Shown: in pieces, positions 25,334 through 32,079 of the stretch | Position numbering within the stretch: position 1 is the first letter of the stretch | Layout of the letters: every line of letters begins with the position of its first letter | DNA from: Nitrospinota bacterium | Lineage (GTDB): Bacteria; Nitrospinota; Nitrospinia; JACRGO01 | Length of the DNA: 40,000 nt | Reading direction: 5' to 3' | NCBI GenBank assembly: GCA_016212295.1 | Contig: JACRGO010000009.1 | Location: forward strand, 1-40,000 | Made by a program: the position numbers and the translations under genes | Notes under the pieces: model-generated | The model's input: only the letters and a program-made list of their open reading frames with translations | Database searches by the model: none | What the model was told of the DNA's origin: nothing

Positions 25334-27226
25334 TCACAATACCCTTTGCACCTGAAGATCGTTATAGTGGCGCGGAGAATTTTTCAATTGCTCCAGGGCC
25401 TGGGCGATATTTCCGCCGAAAATTTTGCCGTCCTCATATTCCTCCTCGTCGTCCCTGAAATAATCCTGGAAGTTCTTTCCATCCGTTCCAGGATCGGCCT
25501 GGTTCACCCATATCACCCTCCCCTGCTTGGAGGGGATGTTCAGGTAACGCGCGGTTTGCATGGCTATATTGCGAAAGACCGGAGCAGCCACGCTCCCGCC
25601 CCAGACAACGGTTTTCGGCTCGTCCACCATGACCAGGATCGCCACTTGGGGATTTTCCGCCGGGAAGTAACCCGCGAAGGAGGCCAGGTATTTTGTCTTG
25701 GAATAGGCGTTGATCTCCCTGTCGAATTTTTGCGCGGTCCCGGTTTTGCCCACGACGGAATAGCCTTCCAGGGCGGAATTCTTGCCCGTGCCTTCCAGCA
25801 CTACCTCCCTGAGTATGGCGGTCACTATTAGGCTGGTTTTCTTGCTGACGACCCGCCGGACTATTTCAGGCGAGAACAACTTCAAGGGCTTGCCGTTTTT
25901 GTAAATCCCCTTGACCACGCGAGGCTTCATCAGGACCCCTCCGTTGGCGATGGCTGAAAGAGCGGTGATGATCTGTATGGGCGTTACGGAGATTTCCTGT
26001 CCCATGGATACCGAGCAGAGTGACAAAGGAGTCCAGTTTTTCAGCTCCCTGTTAAGGCCGGTGGCCTCGCCGTCCATGTCTATGCCGGTCTTGGCGCCGA
26101 AGCCGAACTTTTCAATGAAATTATAGTAGCGTTCCTTGCCCAGCTTTTGGCCTATTTTTATCGCGCCGATATTGCTCGAAAGCTTTATTATGTCCACCAT
26201 GGACAACCATTCATACTTTTTCTTTTTTGCCTCGTGTATCGCCACATTGCCGACAAGCAGTTCCCCGTTTTCACAGTTGAACATTGTCTTGGGGTCTATC
26301 CCGGATTCAATGGCCGAGGCGGCAAGGAACACCTTGAAAGTGGAGCCTGGCTCGTAGGCGTTGGAGATGATCTTGTTCCGCCAATTGGCGGACGGGTAAC
26401 TTTTATACTGGTTCAGGTTAAAGGGGGGATAATCCGCCATGGCAAGGATTTCGCCGGTGGCGGGATTCATCACTATGGCTGCCCCTTCCTTGGCGCCGGT
26501 TTCAATTACCTTGTCGCTTAGTTCCTTCTCCGCTATATGCTGGAGCGTTTCGTCTATGGTAAGGACAATGTCGGATTGCTTGAATTCCTTGGATTGCTTT
26601 TCGATTTCCACTGACCTCATCATGCGGCCCTTTGCGTCCTTTTCCATGACGATCCATCTGCCGCCCCCGCGCAGGTATTCGTCATAAGAATGCTCCACCC
26701 CGGCAAGGCCCTTGAGGTCGAGTCCGGAAAAGCCTATCAACCTCGAGGCCATCTCCCTTTTGGGATAAAACCGTTTGAATTCCTTGACGGAGCCGATCCC
26801 TTCCAGATTTTTTTCCTTGAGGCTGGCGGCGTACTCCGGCAATGCCTGCCTGGCCAGCCAGACGAAATTCTTCCCGGTTTTGAATTTATCGATAAATGAT
26901 TTCTCGTCCGTGTGCAGGGTCTCCGCGAGGACCTTCGCGGTCTTTTTAAAATTCTTTACTTCGGAGGGGTTCGCGAAGAAGGAGTCCACTTCTATGTCAG
27001 CCGCTATTTCCCTCCAGTTTCTGTCGTAGATCATCCCCCTCCTGGGCTGGGAGTAAAAGGTCCTTGTGTATTGCCTTTCGGATTTCTCGGTAAGGGCCCT
27101 GTGCTGAAGGACCTGCAAGTCAAAGAGTCTGCCGAATATCCCCACCACCGCTATCGCAAGCAGGGGAATTATAAGCTTGATCCTTTTTTTTAACTGGTTT
27201 TCAGGACTCTTTTTTCGCGACGCCAT
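25334..27226 (-). CDS. ftsI: FtsI, septal peptidoglycan transpeptidase (PBP3 type)
   Basis: A bitopic class B penicillin-binding protein that crosslinks septal peptidoglycan with FtsW. The 630-residue sequence has a basic N-terminus, one membrane anchor (about 17-36), a dimerisation/pedestal domain (RRGMIYDRN at 62-70) and the transpeptidase domain with nucleophile S295-T-F-K298, S350-S-N352 and K494-T-G-T497. After the enzyme core there is an acidic stretch (DDEEEYEDGK) and a tail; no PASTA domain is visible. It overlaps ftsL by 26 bases. Confidence 0.97.
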   Translation of the reverse strand: MASRKKSPENQLKKRIKLIIPLLAIAVVGIFGRLFDLQVLQHRALTEKSERQYTRTFYSQPRRGMIYDRNWREIAADIEVDSFFANPSEVKNFKKTAKVLAETLHTDEKSFIDKFKTGKNFVWLARQALPEYAASLKEKNLEGIGSVKEFKRFYPKREMASRLIGFSGLDLKGLAGVEHSYDEYLRGGGRWIVMEKDAKGRMMRSVEIEKQSKEFKQSDIVLTIDETLQHIAEKELSDKVIETGAKEGAAIVMNPATGEILAMADYPPFNLNQYKSYPSANWRNKIISNAYEPGSTFKVFLAASAIESGIDPKTMFNCENGELLVGNVAIHEAKKKKYEWLSMVDIIKLSSNIGAIKIGQKLGKERYYNFIEKFGFGAKTGIDMDGEATGLNRELKNWTPLSLCSVSMGQEISVTPIQIITALSAIANGGVLMKPRVVKGIYKNGKPLKLFSPEIVRRVVSKKTSLIVTAILREVVLEGTGKNSALEGYSVVGKTGTAQKFDREINAYSKTKYLASFAGYFPAENPQVAILVMVDEPKTVVWGGSVAAPVFRNIAMQTARYLNIPSKQGRVIWVNQADPGTDGKNFQDYFRDDEEEYEDGKIFGGNIAQALEQLKNSPRHYNDLQVQRVL

Positions 27227-27611
27227 CCGTTTTTTTGTCCCCCTGGCCGGCTGCCCCCGGAGAAAGGTCCGCTGACTCCTTTTTAAGGCCCATGCGAACG
27301 ATTACAACGCGGGAGTCTTCCGGGAAATCCATTTTCAGCCTGTTCCTGGCTATAGTCTCTATTTTTTTCATGGACCGAAGGTTGGCGACTTCAATCCTCA
27401 TGAGATGGTTGGTTTGCAATAAGGAGTTGTATTGTTTTTGGAGTTCGTCCCTCTCATAACCAAGCTTTACAACCCTTATTTGCGGCCAGATATAAATCAA
27501 TCCCCCGATCAGGATAAGAACGACGCAGAGGGTATATTTCGCGGCCTCCACGAAGCCGCTGCCGCCGCCTCTAAATACTGTTTTTTTCAGCTTGCCCTTT
27601 AAACTAACCAT
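27201..27611 (-). CDS. ftsL: Cell division protein FtsL
   Basis: A short bitopic divisome protein (136 residues) that forms a coiled coil with its partners. It has a basic N-terminus, one membrane helix (about 26-42), then a periplasmic coiled coil (about 46-80, ERDELQKQYNSLLQTNHLM) and the septal-type segment IETIARNRLKMDFP. The charged tail (KKTDGVAKKES) overlaps the ftsI start. The call rests on position and shape, as FtsL sequences diverge fast. A GGAGGT ribosome site precedes the ATG, after two stem-loops in the leader. Confidence 0.9.
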   Translation of the reverse strand: MVSLKGKLKKTVFRGGGSGFVEAAKYTLCVVLILIGGLIYIWPQIRVVKLGYERDELQKQYNSLLQTNHLMRIEVANLRSMKKIETIARNRLKMDFPEDSRVVIVRMGLKKESADLSPGAAGQGDKKTDGVAKKES

Positions 27612-27638
27612 CTTTTACCTCCAATAAAAAGAGGAGGG

Positions 27639-27670
27639 GCCCTGGCCCATTGGGGGGAACGGGCCAGGGC
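27639..27670 (-). promoter_or_regulatory. Perfect 10-bp stem-loop in the ftsL leader
   Basis: GCCCTGGCCC (27639-27648) and GGGCCAGGGC (27661-27670) are exact reverse complements with a 12-base loop. On the minus strand it is followed by CCCTCCTCTTTTT and then, after about 10 bases, by the ftsL ribosome site. It may act as a weak terminator or attenuator controlling entry into ftsL. Confidence 0.55.
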
Positions 27671-27680
27671 TTATGAAGTG

Positions 27681-27744
27681 AAAAACCGAAGACACCAGGA
27701 AACATGCGTGAATATAAATTTTTTGATCCTCCTGGTCTCTTCGG
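27681..27744 (-). terminator. Candidate intrinsic terminator after rsmH
   Basis: On the minus strand CCGAAGAGACCAGGA (27744-27730) pairs with TCCTGGTGTCTTCGG (27700-27686) at 14 of 15 positions, with a 29-base loop, and is followed at once by TTTTT. It lies about 110 bases after the rsmH stop and would separate a mraZ-rsmH transcript from the rest of the cluster. The loop is long for a terminator. Confidence 0.6.
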
Positions 27745-27851
27745 GGGGAGGTGCTTATCTAAAATATTTAACACGTAAATTTTCATCTCTTTGCTTATAA
27801 AGCCGGAATAAAAATTGACAATTTACAATTGAAAATTGAATAGATGGCGTA

Positions 27852-28790
27852 TCATGCCAGTTTTTCCGCCGCCCTCAATTTAGCGCTTCTGGACCGAGGG
27901 TTCCTTCTAACCTCTTCCTCCCCGGCGCAAACCGCTTTTCTGGTAATCCTTTTCAATACAGGCTTCCTGCCGCACGCGCATTGGGGAATTTTGGGAGGGC
28001 AGACGCAGCCCCTTTCCTTTTCCACGAAGAACTGCTTGACGATCCTGTCCTCCAGGGAATGAAAGCTGATCACCGCCAGCCTTCCGCCGGGCTTGAGCAT
28101 GTCCAATGCCCCCGGGAGCGCTTTTTCCAGCAGACCGATCTCGCCGTTTACGGCGATTCTCAGGGCCTGGAAGGTTTTCGTGGCTGGATGTATCCTGTCC
28201 GGGCGGAATTGGCGCGGGATGGCGTCAGACACTATGTCAGCCAACCTGCGCGTTGCAGTGATGGGACTTTTTTCTCTCTCCTCGATAATCCTGAAGGAGA
28301 TTCTTTTCGCCCATCGTTTTTCCTCGCCATAATTCTTTATAATCGCGGCCAGTTCCTTTTGGGGCAAGGTGTTCACCAAGTCGGAGACGGTGATTTTTTG
28401 GGACCGGTCCATACGCATGTCGAGGGGACCGTCCGAGGAAAAGGAAAATCCCCTTTCCACTGTCAATAATTGTCTTGTGGATACTCCAAGGTCCATCAAA
28501 ATTCCGTCCACTCCCTCCGGCGCCGAAGAGACCGCCTCTTTTATATTGATGAAATCGAGTTTTTTAATTTTTGCCCGGCTTTGGAAACGCGCCAGCCTTT
28601 CCCCTGCGGCCATGATTGCCTCCTGGTCCTTGTCCATTCCTATCAAGGTCCCGGACGGGGAGCTTCTTTCCAATATGGCCTCGGCATGGCCCCCGTCTCC
28701 CAGCGTCGCGTCAATATAAAGTCCGCCAGGCTTCACATCCAGGCATTGCAGGACCTCCTCCACCATTATAGGGACGTGAAGGATTTCCAT
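27852..28790 (-). CDS. rsmH: 16S rRNA (cytosine1402-N4)-methyltransferase RsmH
   Basis: An S-adenosylmethionine-dependent enzyme that methylates C1402 in the ribosomal P site; it is the second gene of most dcw clusters. The 312-residue protein shows HVPIMVEEVLQCL, the SAM-binding YIDATLGDGGHAEAIL, DGILMDLGVSTRQL, GFSFSSDGPLDMRMD, and the C-terminal RLAVISFHSLEDRIVK. It begins one base after the mraZ stop; an upstream start at 28817 would overlap mraZ and was rejected. Confidence 0.97.
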   Translation of the reverse strand: MEILHVPIMVEEVLQCLDVKPGGLYIDATLGDGGHAEAILERSSPSGTLIGMDKDQEAIMAAGERLARFQSRAKIKKLDFINIKEAVSSAPEGVDGILMDLGVSTRQLLTVERGFSFSSDGPLDMRMDRSQKITVSDLVNTLPQKELAAIIKNYGEEKRWAKRISFRIIEEREKSPITATRRLADIVSDAIPRQFRPDRIHPATKTFQALRIAVNGEIGLLEKALPGALDMLKPGGRLAVISFHSLEDRIVKQFFVEKERGCVCPPKIPQCACGRKPVLKRITRKAVCAGEEEVRRNPRSRSAKLRAAEKLA

Positions 28791-28791
28791 G

Positions 28792-29223
28792 TCACATTTC
28801 CGAGAGCTTATTCCCAAGCTCCTCGAACTGCCCTTCCTTTTCCGCCATGAATTTGTCCCACCGCGCCTTGTCCCATACCTCTATCATCCTCAGCACCCCC
28901 ACTATCACGACTTCCTTATTAAGGCCGGCTTGGCCGCGGAGGGATGGCGGGACCAGTATCCGTCCGTGCTTAACGGCGCACTCCGAGGCCCTGCCGTAAA
29001 AAAGGCGGTAGAAGTCCTGCACCTCCCTCTTCAGCGGGGGCAATTCCCTCCATTTTTCCTCAAGGATGGCCCATTCGGACTGCGGGTACACCACGATGCA
29101 TTCCTTGTTCACGGAAAGGATCAGGTTGTTCCCGTATTTTTTCTCCAGGACCTCCTGGTAGCGGGAAGGTATATTAATCCTGCCCTTTCCGTCTATATTG
29201 GCTGTGTAATGTCCAAGAAACAT
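28792..29223 (-). CDS. mraZ: MraZ, transcriptional regulator of the dcw cluster
   Basis: A 143-residue DNA-binding protein of double AbrB fold that forms rings and binds short direct repeats in its own promoter. It has the usual FLGHYTANIDGKGRINIPSR start with D11-x-x-G14-R15, and a second, slightly eroded copy around G87-R88 (KHGRILVPPSLR). ATG 29223 gives the normal family length; longer frames run into the operator repeats. It heads the cluster, with promoter and operator directly upstream. Confidence 0.96.
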   Translation of the reverse strand: MFLGHYTANIDGKGRINIPSRYQEVLEKKYGNNLILSVNKECIVVYPQSEWAILEEKWRELPPLKREVQDFYRLFYGRASECAVKHGRILVPPSLRGQAGLNKEVVIVGVLRMIEVWDKARWDKFMAEKEGQFEELGNKLSEM

Positions 29224-29231
29224 AGTTTTTT

Positions 29232-29276
29232 CGGCACTAAAAAGCACACTCCGGCATTTTTCGGCATTCAGCGGCA
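29232..29276 (-). promoter_or_regulatory. Variant MraZ operator: five 10-bp direct repeats
   Basis: Read toward mraZ, TGCCG occurs at exact 10-base steps: units start at 29276, 29266, 29256, (29246, degenerate TGCTT) and 29236. The period and place match the known MraZ operators (TGGG(A) plus a 5-base spacer in Escherichia coli), but the core is TGCCG. The units begin at the predicted transcription start and cover the leader. Confidence 0.7.
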
Positions 29277-29278
29277 CA

Positions 29279-29307
29279 ATATTACACCATGTCCATATTT
29301 TTGTCAA
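29279..29307 (-). promoter_or_regulatory. Strong sigma70 promoter of mraZ
   Basis: On the minus strand: a perfect -35 TTGACA (29307-29302), exactly 17 bases, and TAATAT (29284-29279; 5 of 6 consensus bases). Transcription would start near 29272, within the first operator unit. The rest of the divergent spacer up to 29578 is AT-rich and shows no clear plus-strand promoter. Confidence 0.8.
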
Positions 29308-29578
29308 CAAAAAAATATCAAAAAAATACAGGGCAAGAGTGGCGTCAAAGTCACCGATTTTTTTAGTTCAATCGAAAAGTGAAATCACAAAATGAAACTA
29401 TTTTTTGACGCGTTTTGAAACTTCTGCGTATTCATGGCTCAGTGCTGAAAATGAAATGCGCGAGGTAATTCTCGGAATATAAGAGTAATATCAAGCGGGA
29501 AAAAGAAATGGTAGTGTGTTATACTTAAAAAATAAATTTATTTTCATGCTTTTTTTTAGGTTCCAGCGGCGATATATA

Positions 29579-30532
29579 ATGAATAAGATTGAAAAAATTG
29601 ACGCGGTTGTTTTAGCTGGAGACAAAATAGCGAGCAAAAATATATTGGGCCAAAACAAGCTTTTTTTGGAAATTGATGGAATCCCTTTGCTGTTTTTTGT
29701 GCTCAGGGCGCTGGAGGGCGTGGAAAGGATAGGGAAGATATGTTTGGCTGGACCTGAAAAGCCCATCCGTGAATTGCTCCGGAAGTATTCCGGTTATTTA
29801 AGAAACAACAAGGAGTTGACGGTTATCGAACAAAAAGAAAATATGTATAAGAATTTCTGGAGCGCCTTCACCCAAACTATTGACGGCTACCGCGAGGGAT
29901 TGGAAACGCGGGACCCGGGCGTTCGGGAAAAACTGGTCTTGGTTGCGCCATGCGACCTTCCATTTATTACCTCCGAGGAGATAGATGAATTTTTAAATGG
30001 CTGTGATGTGGATGAATTGGACTATTGCCTGGGAATGACGGAGGAGAGGTTTCTGGAGAAATTTTATCCGGAAGGACGCAAGCCAGGAATAAAGATGGCC
30101 TATCTCTATTTGCGTGAGGGCAATTTTCGCTTGAATAATCTTCACCTTGTCAGGCCGTTCAGGGTTTATAACAGGGAATATATAGAAAGGATATACGAGT
30201 GCAGATATCAAAAGAATATAAAAAATATAATAAAGGTGATGTTTGATTTTTTTAGTTTTCAAGGAGTCGGGCCAAGGGCAATTATGCTTTACGCCTTATT
30301 GGAATTTTCCATATTGTTCAGATATATAGGGCTTTCTTCCTTGGCGGGAGCCACTAAAAACATGGTCTCCCAATCCGAAATACGCAATTTTGTCTCGAAA
30401 CTCCTGAAAACGCGGATTGATATTGTCCAAACCACCATAGGGGGTTCGGCGGTGGATGTTGACAATGAGACCGATTTTGAAACAATAAAAACGAGGTTTC
30501 GTGAATGGACCGAAATCCTGAAAAAAGGATAG
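29579..30532 (+). CDS. MobA-like nucleotidyltransferase (NTP transferase domain)
   Basis: From ATG 29579 a 317-residue protein with the GT-A-like NTP transferase fold. Visible signs are AVVLAGD (9-15) and K27 in place of the usual LAGGxxxRMGxxK, the metal-site CDLPF with D126, and the closing GGSAVDVDNETDFETI near the C-terminus, typical of MobA-like enzymes. The nucleotide-binding loop is degenerate (no GG, no R). About 130 extra residues with helices lie between core elements. The gene overlaps the phospholipase-like gene by 28 bases, so both are probably made together. Substrate unknown. The frame is open upstream to a GTG at 29516, but ATG 29579 begins right at the domain. Confidence 0.8.
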   Translation: MNKIEKIDAVVLAGDKIASKNILGQNKLFLEIDGIPLLFFVLRALEGVERIGKICLAGPEKPIRELLRKYSGYLRNNKELTVIEQKENMYKNFWSAFTQTIDGYREGLETRDPGVREKLVLVAPCDLPFITSEEIDEFLNGCDVDELDYCLGMTEERFLEKFYPEGRKPGIKMAYLYLREGNFRLNNLHLVRPFRVYNREYIERIYECRYQKNIKNIIKVMFDFFSFQGVGPRAIMLYALLEFSILFRYIGLSSLAGATKNMVSQSEIRNFVSKLLKTRIDIVQTTIGGSAVDVDNETDFETIKTRFREWTEILKKG

Positions 30533-31467
30533 TTCTTTGTTTTCTGATGATTCTCCAGGCGATTTTAGTCCTGGTCCCCGCTGAATGCCATGCATGGGGG
30601 GCTGGCATACACATAGCGGACGGCCTGTTCGTGCTTGGCAATCTTGCTTCCCTGCAACCGGCCATAGCGGCGGCCATTGCCGCGTATCCTTATGATTATC
30701 TATACGGCTGCATCAGCGCGGACATTTTTATAGGGAAGGGATACAAGCGGCGGGATGATCATTGCCATAACTGGTCCGTGGCCGAAAAAATGATGCCGCG
30801 GATAAAGACAAATTCGGAAAGGGCCTTTATGTTCGGATATTTGTCGCATTTGGCCGCTGATGTCATACCTCATAACTTTTTCATTCCAAACCAGCTCTAT
30901 ATGACTCCGACGTCAAGGAGAATAGGGCACGTATACTGGGAACTTCGTTCCGATGTGCTCATGGAGCCTGAAATATGGAAGGTGGCCATGCGGGTCATTG
31001 AAAAACACAACAAAAAAAACGACCTTTTCATGAGGAAGACAATCAAGAAAACGCTTTTTCCGTTTTTCGCGAAAAAAAGAGTATATTTCCGTTCCATTAA
31101 GATCCACAATATAAAGCTTTGGAAAAAGACCTTTTCCGCCGTTTCCAACTATTCCAGATGGGAAGTGGACCGGGATTATATAATGCGCCTTAATGCCATG
31201 TCCTTGAATTTAGTCATGGATTTTTTAAAAAATCCTCGATACGCCATTTGCCTGAAGTACGATCCGGTGGGGACTGACAACATGATCGCCGCGAAAAAAA
31301 TGCGGAGGGCCGAAAAAAAATTTTCCGGGAATAGTCCCAGCCAAAAAATTTTCTTTATCCCGCGGGAGATAGAAGAATTATCCATGGAGAACCAAAAGGA
31401 ACTCCATGATCTGAATATAGATAAATTGTTGGCCCCCCTTCAGTTTTATATGAAAAAAGGAAATTAA
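30505..31467 (+). CDS. Exported zinc-dependent phospholipase C-like protein
   Basis: A 320-residue protein with a signal peptide (about 1-30, ending ECHA). The mature chain would begin with W31, as in zinc phospholipase C of Bacillus, where the N-terminal Trp itself binds zinc. Other expected zinc ligands can be matched in order: H36, D73 (ISADIF), H88 (CHNW), H115-x-x-x-D119 and H123 (SHLAADVIPH), and H142-x-x-x-E146 (GHVYWE). So the three-zinc site appears complete. The C-terminal half (about 180-320) is lysine-rich and helical and not part of the classical enzyme. GAGG lies before the ATG. It sits between the nucleotidyltransferase (28-base overlap) and nusB (1-base overlap). Confidence 0.82.
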   Translation: MDRNPEKRIVLCFLMILQAILVLVPAECHAWGAGIHIADGLFVLGNLASLQPAIAAAIAAYPYDYLYGCISADIFIGKGYKRRDDHCHNWSVAEKMMPRIKTNSERAFMFGYLSHLAADVIPHNFFIPNQLYMTPTSRRIGHVYWELRSDVLMEPEIWKVAMRVIEKHNKKNDLFMRKTIKKTLFPFFAKKRVYFRSIKIHNIKLWKKTFSAVSNYSRWEVDRDYIMRLNAMSLNLVMDFLKNPRYAICLKYDPVGTDNMIAAKKMRRAEKKFSGNSPSQKIFFIPREIEELSMENQKELHDLNIDKLLAPLQFYMKKGN

Positions 31468-31904
31468 TGAAAAAGCGCAGAAAGGCCAGGGAAGCTGTTT
31501 TGCAGATTCTCTACCAAAAAGATATTACAGATGATAAGTCCCCGCAAGTGCCTGAAGAATTCTGGATGGAAAACCCTTGTCTACCGGATATAACGGAATT
31601 CGCCGGCTTATTGGTCAAGGGGACCATGGAAAATTTGCAAAAAATTGATTCCCTGATTGAAAACAGCAGCGAGAACTGGGTGCTCAGCCGAATGGGGGTA
31701 ATTGACAGGAATATTCTGAGAATGGCGGTTTATGAGATGATATCCGGCTTGGGTATCCCTGTGAAAGTGGTTCTTAATGAGGCGATTGAGATCGCCAAAA
31801 AATTCGGAACGGAAGATTCCTCGAAATTTATTAATGGGGTGTTGGACCATGTTAGAAAAAATCTTGAAAAAAATCCTGGTTTAATTGAAAAAACCACCGC
31901 CTAA
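31467..31904 (+). CDS. nusB: Transcription antitermination protein NusB
   Basis: An all-helical RNA-binding protein that with NusE binds boxA in rRNA leaders and prevents early termination. The 145 residues show the family's opening RRKAREAVLQILYQKDI, the middle NWVLSRMGVIDRNILRMAVYE, and the closing VLNEAIEIAKKFGTEDSSKF, VNGVLD-type end. The start shares one base with the previous stop (TAATG). No terminator is clear after it. Confidence 0.95.
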   Translation: MKKRRKAREAVLQILYQKDITDDKSPQVPEEFWMENPCLPDITEFAGLLVKGTMENLQKIDSLIENSSENWVLSRMGVIDRNILRMAVYEMISGLGIPVKVVLNEAIEIAKKFGTEDSSKFINGVLDHVRKNLEKNPGLIEKTTA

Positions 31905-32042
31905 TGTATGGAATTTTTGGCTCAAAAATTGCTGTGAATTCAAAAAGGGGTGGTTTGGGGTGGATTTTGAAGAAAAAAATAACAGGATATATAAAAAAAG
32001 AGAAAATTTAAAGGGGAATCGTCAAAAACCTGACTAAAATCC

Positions 32043-32071
32043 TTGAAATTTTGATTGCGCCACCTTAATTT
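32043..32071 (+). promoter_or_regulatory. Candidate promoter of the Ig-repeat gene
   Basis: TTGAAA (32043-32048), 17 bases, TAATTT (32066-32071). Transcription would start near 32078, almost at the ATG 32080; this favours the internal ATG at 32101 as the real translation start, or a leaderless message. Confidence 0.45.
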
Positions 32072-32079
32072 ATTTATGC

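Noticed and set aside
29400-29500. Possible tRNA or plus-strand promoter in the divergent mraZ spacer
   Set aside because: No cloverleaf could be formed, and the TTGACG near 29415 has no acceptable -10 at the right distance.
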